Shown here: piece after piece, positions 16,204-25,123 of the stretch
How positions within the stretch are numbered: position 1 is the stretch's first letter
How the letters are laid out: each line of letters begins with the position of its first letter
DNA from: Bradyrhizobium centrolobii
GTDB lineage: Bacteria; Pseudomonadota; Alphaproteobacteria; Rhizobiales; Xanthobacteraceae
Length of the DNA: 45,032 nt
Direction of reading: 5' to 3'
NCBI RefSeq assembly: GCF_001641635.1
Contig: NZ_LUUB01000120.1
Location: 96,087 to 141,118, forward strand
Program-made: the position numbers and the translations under genes
Notes under the pieces: generated by a model
Told to the model about the DNA's origin: nothing
The model's database searches: none
Seen by the model: only the letters and a program-made list of their open reading frames with translations

Positions 16204-17178
16204 ATGAAGATCATCATCTTCGGCGGCACCGGCTTTGTCGGCCTCAATCTCGCCGAGGTGCTGCTCGCGCGTGGCCATGACGTGACACTGTATGACCGCG
16301 CTGATCTGCCTCCGTCCGCGGGGCGCGCGCTGGCGGATCATGGGGCACGGCTCAAGGTCGTGCGGGGCGACATTACCGATGCGATGGGCATCGACGCCCT
16401 CATCGCCAAAGGCGTTGATGCGATCGTGCTCGGCGCCGCGATCACCGCCGGAGACGAGCTCGAGCGGGTGTCGACCGCGCGCGTTCTCGAAGTCAACGTG
16501 ATGGCGCAGATCCCGATTTTGCTGGCCGCGATCCGTCATGGTGTGCGCCGTGTCGTCAATCTGTCGTCGGCGTCGGCCTATGGCGCCGCGGGCCAGCGGT
16601 TCGAGATCCTCGACGAGGAAACACCCTGCGATCCCGTCTCGTTCTACGCGATCAGCAAGTTCACCTCCGAGCGATCGGTCGCGCGCCACGCCGAGCTCTT
16701 TGGCGGCGACTTTTTGAGTGTGCGGCTGAGCGCCGTGTTCGGTCCGTGGGAACGGACCGGTTCGGTGCGCGATACGCCGAGCCTTCAGTTTCAGATTTTG
16801 GCCGCATTTGGCCGCGGTGAACCGGCGACCGTGCCGGGTTCGGGCATGAAGGACTGGATCTACGCGCCGGACGCCGCCGAGGCTGTGGCGGTACTGCTCG
16901 AAGCCGAGCGACCGCGACATCGACTCTACAACATCTCCTGTGGCGCAGCCTGGTCGGCGCTGAAATGGGGCGAGGCCTTCGCGGCGTTGCATCCCGGCCT
17001 GCAATGCCGGTCGGCTGCGCCCGGAGAGACGACATCGATCAAGCTGCATGGGCCGGATCGCGCGCCGCTCGCGGTCGCACGGATGGCGAACGAGTTCGGC
17101 TGGCGCGCACGGTTCGGCTGTGCCGAGTCCGCTGCTGCCATGAGCGGTTGGTGGATGAAACACCGGGAGAACGTCTGA
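16204..17178 (+). CDS. NAD-dependent epimerase/dehydratase family protein
   Basis: A 324-residue extended short-chain dehydrogenase. The Rossmann motif is IFGGTGFVGLN at residues about 4-14, the catalytic Ser is in NLSSASAYG, and the YxxxK pair is in FYAISKFTSE. Such proteins oxidise, reduce, epimerise or dehydrate nucleotide sugars or smaller hydroxy compounds using NAD(P). The ATG at 16204 is chosen; a TTG at 16195 would add three residues. The gene begins 16 bases after the D-hydantoinase and ends 1 base before the SDR, so it belongs to the same operon. No nucleotide-sugar genes are nearby, which makes a role on a catabolic intermediate more likely than on a sugar. The substrate is unknown. 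Confidence 0.88.
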   Translation: MKIIIFGGTGFVGLNLAEVLLARGHDVTLYDRADLPPSAGRALADHGARLKVVRGDITDAMGIDALIAKGVDAIVLGAAITAGDELERVSTARVLEVNVMAQIPILLAAIRHGVRRVVNLSSASAYGAAGQRFEILDEETPCDPVSFYAISKFTSERSVARHAELFGGDFLSVRLSAVFGPWERTGSVRDTPSLQFQILAAFGRGEPATVPGSGMKDWIYAPDAAEAVAVLLEAERPRHRLYNISCGAAWSALKWGEAFAALHPGLQCRSAAPGETTSIKLHGPDRAPLAVARMANEFGWRARFGCAESAAAMSGWWMKHRENV

Positions 17179-17179
17179 T

Positions 17180-17929
17180 ATGCGGCTGCAGGGGCGCACA
17201 GCCATCATCACGGGAGCGGGCTCGGGCATTGGCCGCGCCAGTGCAAAGCTCTTTGCAGAGGAGGGCGCGCATGTCGCGCTCGTCGATCGGGACGCTGCGG
17301 GTCTCCAGGAAATATTGAAGCTGGTGGGCGAAGGAACGACGCATGTCGGTGACGTCGGCGACGCTGCCTTCGCCGACGCTGTCGTCAATGACCTCTTGGA
17401 GCGGCATGGCCGGCTCGATATCCTGATGACGGCGGCGGGCTTCTCCTGCGGCGGGACGGTGCTGACGACGAGCCCGGACGACTGGGACGCGGTGTTTCGC
17501 ACCAATGTCGGCGGCACCTGGCTGTGGGCGCGGGCTGCCGTGCCTCACATGCAGCGGCAGAACAGCGGCTCGATCATCACGTTGGCATCGCAGCTCGCGA
17601 TGGCCGGCGGCAAGGGCAACAGCGCCTATATCGCCGCCAAGGGCGCGATAGTCAGCCTGACGCGGACGATGGCGGTGGATTTCGCCACCGACGGCATTCG
17701 CGTCAACGCGATTGCGCCGGGCGCGATCGACACGCCGATGCTTCGCCGCAGCTTTGCCCGTCACGCCAATTCGGACGAGGTGCGCGAAGCCTCCCGCAAC
17801 CGCCACGCCATGAAGCGGTTCGGCCGGGCGGAAGAGATCGCGCAGACCGCGCTGCATCTCGCCAGCGATGCGTCCTCGTTCACGACCGGCACCGTGATGG
17901 TGGTCGACGGAGGCTGGCTCGCGGCATGA
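17180..17929 (+). CDS. Short-chain dehydrogenase/reductase (SDR)
   Basis: A 249-residue classical SDR. The nucleotide-binding motif is TGAGSGIGRAS, and an Asp at the end of the second strand (ALVDRD) suggests NAD(H) rather than NADP(H). The catalytic residues are Ser in ITLASQLA and the pair YIAAK. The C-terminal NAIAPGAIDTPM and TGTVMVVDGGW motifs are standard. It probably interconverts a hydroxyl and a ketone on a pathway intermediate. It starts one base after the epimerase and its stop overlaps the start of the FAD oxidoreductase (ATGA), so the three genes form a tight redox cassette between the hydantoinase and the ABC transporter. Confidence 0.92.
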   Translation: MRLQGRTAIITGAGSGIGRASAKLFAEEGAHVALVDRDAAGLQEILKLVGEGTTHVGDVGDAAFADAVVNDLLERHGRLDILMTAAGFSCGGTVLTTSPDDWDAVFRTNVGGTWLWARAAVPHMQRQNSGSIITLASQLAMAGGKGNSAYIAAKGAIVSLTRTMAVDFATDGIRVNAIAPGAIDTPMLRRSFARHANSDEVREASRNRHAMKRFGRAEEIAQTALHLASDASSFTTGTVMVVDGGWLAA

Positions 17930-19362
17930 GTGAGGCGCTCACCCAGCTTGAAGCCGATATTCGCGCCGATCTCGCGATGATCGCGCATCCCTGCGCCGCG
18001 TGGCTCGAACCGAAAACGGGACCCGACGGCAAGCCGGCGCTGGATGTCCTCATCGTCGGCGCCGGCCAATCCGGCATCGCGATCGGCTTTGGTCTGACGC
18101 GCTCCCGCGTCAGCAACTTCCTGCTGCTCGACAAGGCCGAGGAGGGGCAGGAGGGCCCGTGGCTCACCTATGCCAGGATGCCGACGCTGCGCAGCCCGAA
18201 GGACTACACCGGCCCGGACCTCGATATCCCGAGCCTGACCTACCAGTCCTGGCACGAAGCCCGCTTCGGCAAGGACAGCTGGCAACAGCTCGGCCTGATC
18301 GAACGCGGCCGTTGGGCGGAGTATCTGCTGTGGCTGCGACGCACGATCGGCTTGCCGGTGCGCAACGCTTGCGAGCTCCTGGAGATCGCGCCTGCATCTG
18401 ACGGCCTGCTCGCCGCGCGCGTGAAACGGGCAGGCGAGGTCGACACGCTCTACGCCCGCAAGATCGTGCTCGCGACGGGGCAGGAGGGCATGGGCGACTG
18501 GGTGATCCCGGAGCAGTTGCGCGATCTGCCGGCGCGTTCGGTCGCGACCGTCGCCGACGACATCGATTTCGAAGGCCTTCGCGGCAAGCGCGTCGCCGTG
18601 ATCGGTGCCGGCGCATCCGCTTTCGATAATGCGGCGACCGCGCTGGAGGCGGGGGCCGCCGAGGTGCACCTGCTGTGCCGCCGTGCCCAGATTCAGGTGA
18701 TCCAGCCCTATCGCTGGCTAACGTTTCGCGGCTTCCTGCGCCATCTCAGCGACCTCGACGACGCCTGGCGTTGGCGGTTCATGCGAAAAATCCTCGAAAT
18801 GCGCGAGGGATTTCCGCAACCGACCTACGATCGCTGCGCGCGTCACGCCAATTTCAAATTGCACGAGGGCGCGCCGGTCGAAGCCGCGCGTCAGACGGTT
18901 GACGGCGTTGAATTGCTGACGCCACGCGGCGCCGTCTCCGCCGATGTCGTCATCTGTGGCACCGGCATCGACATGGACTTTGCCGGACGCAGCGAACTCT
19001 CCAGGTTCGCCGGCAACATCGCCACCTGGGCCGACCGCTATCATCCGCCGGAAAACGAGCGCAACGAACGGCTCGGCCGCTTTCCCTATCTCGCCGACGA
19101 CTATGCCTTCACCGAACGTGTGCCCGGAAAGACGCCCTGGATCTCCGACATCCATCTCTTCGCCATCGCCTCCACCATGAGCTTCGGGCCGTCCGGATCG
19201 TCGATCAATGCGATGACGACCGCCGTTCCAAAGCTGGTCCATGGCCTGACGCGCGGCCTGTTCCGCGCCGATATCGCGCGCCACTGGGCCTCGCTCAGCG
19301 CCTATGATGTGCCGCAGGCCGTGGTCACGCGGCCGGCGCGAAAGACGGAGGAATCGCCGTGA
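17926..19362 (+). CDS. FAD-dependent oxidoreductase / flavin monooxygenase-like
   Basis: A 478-residue flavoprotein with two Rossmann motifs: VLIVGAGQSGIAIG near residue 40 for FAD and VAVIGAGASAFDNA near residue 225 for NAD(P)H. This two-nucleotide layout is shared by flavin-containing and Baeyer-Villiger-type monooxygenases and lysine N-hydroxylases. I did not find the FxGxxxHxxxW fingerprint of Baeyer-Villiger enzymes. VICGTGIDMDF matches the ATG-like motif of the group. There is no signal peptide. The ATG at 17926 overlaps the SDR stop. In context it may oxygenate or dehydrogenate an intermediate, or prepare the substrate before ring opening. It is not a two-component enzyme, so it would not need the flavin reductases encoded upstream. 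Confidence 0.85.
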   Translation: MSEALTQLEADIRADLAMIAHPCAAWLEPKTGPDGKPALDVLIVGAGQSGIAIGFGLTRSRVSNFLLLDKAEEGQEGPWLTYARMPTLRSPKDYTGPDLDIPSLTYQSWHEARFGKDSWQQLGLIERGRWAEYLLWLRRTIGLPVRNACELLEIAPASDGLLAARVKRAGEVDTLYARKIVLATGQEGMGDWVIPEQLRDLPARSVATVADDIDFEGLRGKRVAVIGAGASAFDNAATALEAGAAEVHLLCRRAQIQVIQPYRWLTFRGFLRHLSDLDDAWRWRFMRKILEMREGFPQPTYDRCARHANFKLHEGAPVEAARQTVDGVELLTPRGAVSADVVICGTGIDMDFAGRSELSRFAGNIATWADRYHPPENERNERLGRFPYLADDYAFTERVPGKTPWISDIHLFAIASTMSFGPSGSSINAMTTAVPKLVHGLTRGLFRADIARHWASLSAYDVPQAVVTRPARKTEESP

Positions 19363-19481
19363 TCATCCATGCGCCGCCGCGACGATGCGTCCCCGAAAAC
19401 GCCCCATGAGACTGGCGCGCAACTTGCTTCTTTCTTAACCTGCCTTGCTGGCGTTCTCGTTCGAAATTCAGGGAAAAACCA

Positions 19482-21101
19482 ATGCGTTTTGTGTCTTTCA
19501 GGCCGGCGACCTGCGTCCTCGCTACCACTGCGCTGTTGCTCATCGCCACCGCGCCGTCGCAAGCGCAGACCAGGGCGGAGACATTGCGCTATGTGACGGG
19601 CGCATCCGTCAACACGCTCGATCCCAACATCCCCGGCTCGACCCGCGAGTCCTTCGCGCTGAGCATGAGCACCTATGACCGCCTGGTGGCGTTCGGCCGC
19701 AAGCAGCTCAACGGCAAATGGGTGTTCGATCTCGACACGATCACGGGCGAGCTCGCCGAATCCTACGAGGTCAGCCCCGACGGCTTGAAGCTCACCTTCC
19801 GCCTGCGTAAGGATGCAAAATTCCAGGACGGCTCGCCGGTGACCGCCGAGGACGTCAAATGGTCGCTCGATCGCTGCGTCACCGCGCCGATCCTCGGCAA
19901 AGCGCAGCTGCTCACCGGCTCGTTGACGTCCGCCGATCAGTTCCAGGTGATCGATCCCCTCACGATCGAGGTGACACTTCCAAAACCTGACAAGCTTGCG
20001 CTGCCCAATCTCGCCACCGTCTACCCGATGATCATCAACTCGAAAGTGGCAAAAGAGCACGCGACCGCGGACGATCCCTGGGCAACAGCCTGGCTGAAGG
20101 AGCACGCCGCCGGCAGCGGCGCCTATGTGGTCGAGAGCTTCAAGCCCGGCGAGCAGGTGATCCTCAAGCGCGACGAGAGCTGGAACCGCGGCTCGGCCAA
20201 CAAGCCCGCGTTCTTCAAGCGCGTGATCGTGCAATCGGTGCCGGAGCCCGCGACCCGCGCCAACCTCGTCGAGCGCGGCGATGCTGATCTCGTGCTCGAT
20301 CTGCAGGCCAGCGACGTGCAATCGCTGGAGGGCAAGGGCAAGCTCAAGGTGATCTCGACACCGCAATACAATGCGATCACCTTCGTCTCGATGAACAACC
20401 AGATCCCGCCCTTCGACAACGTCAATGTCCGCCGCGCCATCGCTTACGCGCTGCCCTATGAGGACATGTTCAAGGCCGCTCTGTTCGGCCGCGGTTCGCC
20501 GCTGTTCGGCGCGAGCTGGCCGGACGGCAAGCCGGCGAATGGAATCTATCCGTTCCAGCAGCCGGTGAAGCTCGACCTCGACAAGGCCAGGGAATATCTG
20601 AAGGCCGCCGGTCTCCCGGAGGGTTTCTCGACCACCTTCAGCTTCAACGTCGGCCAGGCCTCGACCGCGGAGCCGATGGCGGCTCTCGTGAAGGAATCGC
20701 TCGGCAAGATCGGAATCAAGGTCGACATCCAGAAGCTGCCGGACGCGCAGATGTCGACGCAGATCAACGAGAAGAAGCTTCCTTTCTACACCGAAGGCAT
20801 CGTCGCCTGGCTGCCGTCGACTGATTACTTCTACCGCAACTTCTACACCGGCAATCAGCGCTGGAACTACAGCTCGATCAACAACCCGGACCTTGCCGCG
20901 ATCGCGCAGGAAGCCCGCTTCGAGCCGGATAAGGCCAAATATGAGGAAGCCGGCCGCAAGCTCAACGCGATGCACTTTGATCTGATGCCGCAGATCATGT
21001 TGTGGCAGCCGAACCAGGATGCCGTCATGGCGCCATCGATCGAAGGCTACACCTACGAGTTCCACCGCCAGGTCGACTATCGCGACGTCAGCCGCAAGTG
21101 A
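19482..21101 (+). CDS. ABC transporter substrate-binding protein, family 5 (dipeptide/oligopeptide type)
   Basis: A 539-residue periplasmic binding protein of SBP family 5 (DppA/OppA/NikA type). Residues 1-29 form a Sec signal peptide: positively charged start, hydrophobic run LATTALLLIATAP, cleavage after SQAQ. Family motifs are LRYVTGASVNTLDPNIPGSTRESF, LAESYEVSPDGLKLTFRLRKDAKFQDGSPVTAEDVKWSLDR split over residues about 87-135, and VRRAIAYALPYEDM. It captures the ligand and delivers it to the permeases encoded next. A 119-base gap before it and an AGGGA ribosome site suggest a possible internal promoter. Given the neighbours the ligand may be a hydantoin, carbamoyl amino acid or small peptide; that is inference. 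Confidence 0.93.
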   Translation: MRFVSFRPATCVLATTALLLIATAPSQAQTRAETLRYVTGASVNTLDPNIPGSTRESFALSMSTYDRLVAFGRKQLNGKWVFDLDTITGELAESYEVSPDGLKLTFRLRKDAKFQDGSPVTAEDVKWSLDRCVTAPILGKAQLLTGSLTSADQFQVIDPLTIEVTLPKPDKLALPNLATVYPMIINSKVAKEHATADDPWATAWLKEHAAGSGAYVVESFKPGEQVILKRDESWNRGSANKPAFFKRVIVQSVPEPATRANLVERGDADLVLDLQASDVQSLEGKGKLKVISTPQYNAITFVSMNNQIPPFDNVNVRRAIAYALPYEDMFKAALFGRGSPLFGASWPDGKPANGIYPFQQPVKLDLDKAREYLKAAGLPEGFSTTFSFNVGQASTAEPMAALVKESLGKIGIKVDIQKLPDAQMSTQINEKKLPFYTEGIVAWLPSTDYFYRNFYTGNQRWNYSSINNPDLAAIAQEARFEPDKAKYEEAGRKLNAMHFDLMPQIMLWQPNQDAVMAPSIEGYTYEFHRQVDYRDVSRK

Positions 21102-21129
21102 TATCGGGAAGCGAGGGAGGCTCTGAAAG

Positions 21130-22164
21130 GTGACGACCGGTCTTGGCGCAACGATGGTGCGGGCGGGCAGGCGGCTGCTGTCGTCGCTGCCGGCGCTGTT
21201 CGGTGTCCTGGTCTTCACCTTCCTGCTGATGCGCGTCCTGCCCGGGGACCCCGCGGTGTTTTTCGCCTCGGGGCCCAATGCGGGCAAGGAGGAGATCGAG
21301 CTGATCCGCAAGCAGATGGGGCTCGACAAGTCGGTGCCGGAGCAGCTCGTGTTCCATCTCTCCGACATCGGCCACGGCAATCTCGGCCGCTCCATGATGA
21401 CCGGGCAGCCGGTGCTGAAGGATCTGCGCGAGCGGCTGCCGGCGTCGCTGGAGCTCACCTTCACCGCGCTCCTGATCGCGCTGATCGCGGCGGTGCCGCT
21501 CGGCGTGATCGCGGCGCTGCGGCCGGGGTCAGTCGTCGATCACGGGGTGCGGCTGTTCTGCGCCCTCGGCGTCTGCGTGCCGACCTTCGTCTCGGGCCTG
21601 CTCTTGATCTACGTCTTCTATTATCTGCTCGGGCTTGCGCCCGATCCCACGGGGCGGATTGATGTGTTCACGTCATTGCCGCTGCAGCGTACCGGCTTCC
21701 TCTCCATCGATTTCCTGCTTGCCGGCGACTTCGAGGGCTGGTGGGCGGCCTGCAAGCAGCTGATCCTGCCGGCGGTGAGCATGGCGCTGTTCGTAATCGC
21801 GCCGCTGGCGCGGATCACGCGCGCCTCGATGCTGGTGTCGCTCGGCAGCGATTTCGTGCGCACTGCACGTTCCGTCGGTTTGTCCTGGCGCAAGGTCGTC
21901 GTCACCTATGCGCTACGGAACGCGATCCTGCCCGTCATCACCATCGCCGGCATCGTGTTCTCGACCATGCTGGGCGCCAATGTGCTGGTGGAGAAGGTGT
22001 TCTCCTGGCCGGGCGTCGCCTCCTATGCGCTCGATGCGCTGCTGTCGTCAGACTATGCCCCGGTACAAGGCTTCGTGCTGCTGATGGCGAGCCTGTTCGT
22101 GCTGGTCAATCTCATGGTCGATATCTGCTACGGCATCGCCGATCCCAGGGTCTCCATCGAATGA
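21130..22164 (+). CDS. ABC transporter permease (DppB/OppB type)
   Basis: A 344-residue inner-membrane permease of the DppB family. The N-terminal helix LPALFGVLVFTFLLMRVLPGDPA carries the family's RxxPGDP motif. Five further hydrophobic segments follow, and the EAA loop that docks the ATPase is near residue 240 (DFVRTARSVGLSWRKVVVTYALRNA). The GTG start at 21130 follows a GGGAGG ribosome site by about 9 bases; an ATG at 21154 is less well placed. Its stop overlaps the next permease (ATGA). It forms the channel heterodimer with that protein. Confidence 0.93.
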   Translation: MTTGLGATMVRAGRRLLSSLPALFGVLVFTFLLMRVLPGDPAVFFASGPNAGKEEIELIRKQMGLDKSVPEQLVFHLSDIGHGNLGRSMMTGQPVLKDLRERLPASLELTFTALLIALIAAVPLGVIAALRPGSVVDHGVRLFCALGVCVPTFVSGLLLIYVFYYLLGLAPDPTGRIDVFTSLPLQRTGFLSIDFLLAGDFEGWWAACKQLILPAVSMALFVIAPLARITRASMLVSLGSDFVRTARSVGLSWRKVVVTYALRNAILPVITIAGIVFSTMLGANVLVEKVFSWPGVASYALDALLSSDYAPVQGFVLLMASLFVLVNLMVDICYGIADPRVSIE

Positions 22165-23009
22165 CCAGCGCAACCCTCCGCCATTCGGTCTGGATTTTGC
22201 GCGGCAATCCGCTCACGGCGGTGGCGGCGGCCGGGGTGACGCTGTTCATCCTGCTCGCGATCTTCGGGCCCTGGATCGTGCCCTATGATCCCGTGGTCTC
22301 CAACGTGTCGGAGGCGTTGCAGCCGCCGAGCGCGGCCCATCTCGCCGGCACCGACCAGCTCGGGCGCGACGTGTTCAGCCGCCTCATCATCGCCGCGCGG
22401 CTCGATCTCGCCATTGCGGTGTCTGCGGTCGGCATCTCCTTCGTGATCGGCGCCGTCGTCGGCTCGTTCTGCGGCTATGCCGGCGGCCGGCTCGATCGCG
22501 CCGTCGGCCGCTTCGTCGACGTGATGATGGCCTTTCCGCTGTTCGTGCTGGCGATGGCGATGGTCGCGGCCCTCGGCAACCGCATCGAGAACATCGTGAT
22601 CGCGACCGCGATCATCAATCTTCCCTTCTACATCCGCTTCGCGCGCGCCGAAGTGAATGTCCGCCGCAATGTCGGCTGGGTCGAGGCCGCGCGCGCCTGC
22701 GGCGAGAGCCATTTCTCGGTGGTGCTGCGTTTCCTGCTGCCGAACATCCTGCCGGCGATGGCGGTGCAGATCTCGCTCAATCTCGGCTGGGCCATATTGA
22801 ACGCGGCCGGCCTGTCCTTCATCGGCCTTGGCGTCAAGCCGCCGACGCCGGAATGGGGCATCATGGTCGCGGAGGGCGCGCGCTTCATCTCGACCGGACG
22901 GTGGTGGCTGGTGGCCTTTCCAGGCCTCGCACTGATGCTGGCCGTGCTGTGCTTCAATCTCCTCGGGGATGGGATGCGGGATATTCTCGATCCCCGCATG
23001 CGCACATGA
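22161..23009 (+). CDS. ABC transporter permease (DppC/OppC type)
   Basis: A 282-residue inner-membrane permease, second half of the channel. It has the DppC start NPLTAVAAAGVTLFILLAIFGPWIVPYDP, the HLAGTDQLGRDVFSRL motif that is almost invariant in this family, and an EAA loop near residue 185 (NVGWVEAARACGESHFSVVLRFLLPN). About six membrane segments are visible. The start overlaps the DppB-type stop, and its own stop overlaps the ATPase start, so the three are translated as a unit. Confidence 0.93.
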   Translation: MTSATLRHSVWILRGNPLTAVAAAGVTLFILLAIFGPWIVPYDPVVSNVSEALQPPSAAHLAGTDQLGRDVFSRLIIAARLDLAIAVSAVGISFVIGAVVGSFCGYAGGRLDRAVGRFVDVMMAFPLFVLAMAMVAALGNRIENIVIATAIINLPFYIRFARAEVNVRRNVGWVEAARACGESHFSVVLRFLLPNILPAMAVQISLNLGWAILNAAGLSFIGLGVKPPTPEWGIMVAEGARFISTGRWWLVAFPGLALMLAVLCFNLLGDGMRDILDPRMRT

Positions 23010-24676
23010 GCAAGGAACTGCTCAGGATCGACGACCTCCACGTCGCGTTCTCGACGCGGCGTGGCATGGTCGAGGCCGTGCGCGGCCTGACGCTCACGGT
23101 GGAGGCCGGCGAGATGCTCGGTCTCGTCGGCGAGAGCGGCTCGGGCAAGTCGGTGACCGGCTTTGCAACGACGCGGCTGCTCGATGCCGCCGGGCGCGTT
23201 ACCGGCGGCAAGGTCCTGTTTCGCGGCCAGGACGTGACGAAGCTCCGGGGCGATGACCTCCGTCATCTCCAGGGCGCCGCGATGTCGATGATCTTTCAGA
23301 ACCCGCGGGCGGCGCTGAATCCCATCCGCGCGATCGGTCTGCAGATCGCGGATGCGATCCTCACTCACAAGCGGATATCGAAGGACGCTGCGCGCGCCGA
23401 AGCGCTCGATCTGCTGCGTGCGGTTCATATCCGCGATCCCGAGGCGCGGATGAATGCCTATCCGCACGAGCTCTCGGGCGGCATGTGCCAGCGCGTCATG
23501 ATCGCGATCGCGATCTCCTGCAATCCCGCGCTCCTGATTGCGGACGAGCCGACCACCGGTCTCGACGTTACCACGCAGAAGGTGGTGATGGATCTCCTGG
23601 CGGACATCGCCGCCGCGCGCGGCATGGCGACGATCCTGATCACGCATGATCTCGGGCTCGCGGCGCGCTATTGCCGCCGCATCGCGGTGATGGAGCGCGG
23701 CCGCATCGTCGAGGAGGCGAGCGCGAGGACACTCTTCAGCGCGCCGAAGCACGCCTATACGAAGCGCCTCGTCGCGGCATCGCCGACCGCGACGTCCCGG
23801 ATCGAGGATCTCGTGACCGAGGAGGAGCGGGAGCGTTACGCGACTGTCGTCAGCAAGCCCAGGCAGGAACCCGCACACGGGACGCCGCCGCTGCTCGAGG
23901 TGCGCAAGCTCGCGAAGCGTTTCGACCAGGGCTCTGCTGCGGTCGCCGACTTCTCCATGACGATGGCCGGCGGCGAGAGTGTCGGGCTCGTCGGCGAATC
24001 CGGCTCAGGCAAGAGCACGACCTCGCGCATGATCTGCCGCCTGATCGATCCGAGCGAAGGCGACATCGTGTTCGACGGGCAGTCGATCGGCCATGTGGCG
24101 TCGCGCGACTTTCACCGCTCGCCCCTGCGTAAAGACATCCAGATGGTATTCCAGGACCCGAACGAGAGCCTCAACCCGCGCTTCACCGCCTTCGACTGCA
24201 TCGCCCATCCCTTGATGCGGCTCGATGGCATGCGGGCGGGCGACGCGCTGCGCCAGCGCGTCGAGGAATGCGCCGAGCGCGTCGGGTTGCCGCTCGATCT
24301 CTTGCCGCGTTTCCCTCATCAGCTCTCCGGCGGCCAGAAGGCCCGCGTCGGCATTGCCCGTGCCGTCGCCTGCCGGCCGCGGCTCCTCGTGCTGGACGAG
24401 CCGACCGCTGCGCTCGACGTCTCGGTACAGGCGGTTGTGCTGCAGCTGCTCGATCGCCTCAGGCGCGAAAATGACATCGCGCTGCTGTTTGTCAGCCACG
24501 ATCTCAACGTGGTGCGCATGCTGTGCGACCGCACCATCGTGCTGCGCAATGGCGGCATCGTGGAGCAGGGGGAGAGCCGGGCGCTGTTCGATAATCCGAA
24601 GACCGACTACACCCGCAAGCTGGTCGAGGCGATTCCGCATATCGAGACGGGCGAGGTGCTCGCGGCGGCCCTCTAA
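23006..24676 (+). CDS. Dipeptide/oligopeptide-type ABC transporter, fused double ATP-binding protein
   Basis: A 556-residue cytoplasmic ATPase that joins the DppD-like and DppF-like halves in one chain. The first nucleotide-binding domain has Walker A GESGSGKS at residues 42-49, an LSGGMCQRVM signature and Walker B LLIADEPTTGLD. The second has Walker A at residues 330-337, LSGGQKARVGIARA and LLVLDEPTAALD. Each domain keeps its Q-loop and switch His (ITHD, VSHD), so both sites should be active. Such fusions are common (YejF, GsiA, DdpDF style). The gene completes the importer. Four bases after its stop begins a damaged second binding-protein gene. Confidence 0.93.
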   Translation: MSKELLRIDDLHVAFSTRRGMVEAVRGLTLTVEAGEMLGLVGESGSGKSVTGFATTRLLDAAGRVTGGKVLFRGQDVTKLRGDDLRHLQGAAMSMIFQNPRAALNPIRAIGLQIADAILTHKRISKDAARAEALDLLRAVHIRDPEARMNAYPHELSGGMCQRVMIAIAISCNPALLIADEPTTGLDVTTQKVVMDLLADIAAARGMATILITHDLGLAARYCRRIAVMERGRIVEEASARTLFSAPKHAYTKRLVAASPTATSRIEDLVTEEERERYATVVSKPRQEPAHGTPPLLEVRKLAKRFDQGSAAVADFSMTMAGGESVGLVGESGSGKSTTSRMICRLIDPSEGDIVFDGQSIGHVASRDFHRSPLRKDIQMVFQDPNESLNPRFTAFDCIAHPLMRLDGMRAGDALRQRVEECAERVGLPLDLLPRFPHQLSGGQKARVGIARAVACRPRLLVLDEPTAALDVSVQAVVLQLLDRLRRENDIALLFVSHDLNVVRMLCDRTIVLRNGGIVEQGESRALFDNPKTDYTRKLVEAIPHIETGEVLAAAL

Positions 24677-24680
24677 TGCC

Positions 24681-24910
24681 GTGCAAGTCAACGTGGGTCA
24701 GCCAAAAAGTCGGTTGAAGGGACTGGCTGGCGCGGGCAGTCTGGTATTGACGGGCGGCCTCTCGGTCCCGGCGATCGCCGAGGCAGCCGCTGCGCGCACC
24801 CTGCGCTTTGCGCCCCAAGCTAATCTCGCCAATTTCGATCCGATCTGGGGCACCCAATATGTCGTGCGCAATGCGGCCGCGATGGTCTGGGAAGCGCTCT
24901 ACGGCATCGA
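24681..24910 (+). pseudogene. N-terminal remnant of a second family 5 substrate-binding protein
   Basis: The frame from GTG 24681 encodes a signal-peptide-like stretch (LKGLAGAGSLVLTGG..VPAIAEA) followed by RTLRFAPQANLANFDPIWGT and VVRNAAAMVWEALYGID, the start of a mature dipeptide-type binding protein. Normal members exceed 500 residues; here homology stops after about 77 codons at base 24910. The same frame then runs through unrelated sequence to a stop at 24962. The break coincides with the start of deacetylase-like homology in another frame, so an internal deletion is the likely cause. Confidence 0.8.
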
Positions 24911-25120
24911 TTCGTCGACGTGTTCACGCGGCACAGCGTGCCCTCGACGCTCTACGGATTGACGAGCGAGCGCTGGCCGACGCTGCATCCGCGCGGCGAC
25001 TACGGCAGCGCGCGGGCCAGCCGCGTTGCCGCGCTCGACGGCCTGCTGAGCTGGCTGCGCGGTCTCGATGGTGTTGCTTTCCTGACCTGCGAAGAGGTCG
25101 CCCAACGGTTGGGGGCTTGA
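24911..25120 (+). pseudogene. C-terminal remnant of a polysaccharide deacetylase / PuuE allantoinase-like protein
   Basis: From TTC at 24911 a different frame reads FVDVFTRH, then HPRGDYGSARASRVAALDGL and GVAFLTCEEVAQRLGA before TGA at 25118-25120. HP..(S/G)RxSRVALL..LL..LR...GVxFxTxEEVA is the usual tail of the polysaccharide-deacetylase family that includes PuuE-type allantoinase. The catalytic N-terminal NodB domain is absent, so it cannot be functional. It converges on the amidase gene with a 3-base gap. The family call rests on a tail of about 69 residues and is therefore less sure than the pseudogene call. Confidence 0.65.
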
Positions 25121-25123
25121 ACC

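Noticed and set aside
19302..21464. A 720-codon minus-strand open frame opposite the binding-protein gene
   Set aside because: It is an antisense shadow of the binding-protein and permease genes with no recognisable motif.
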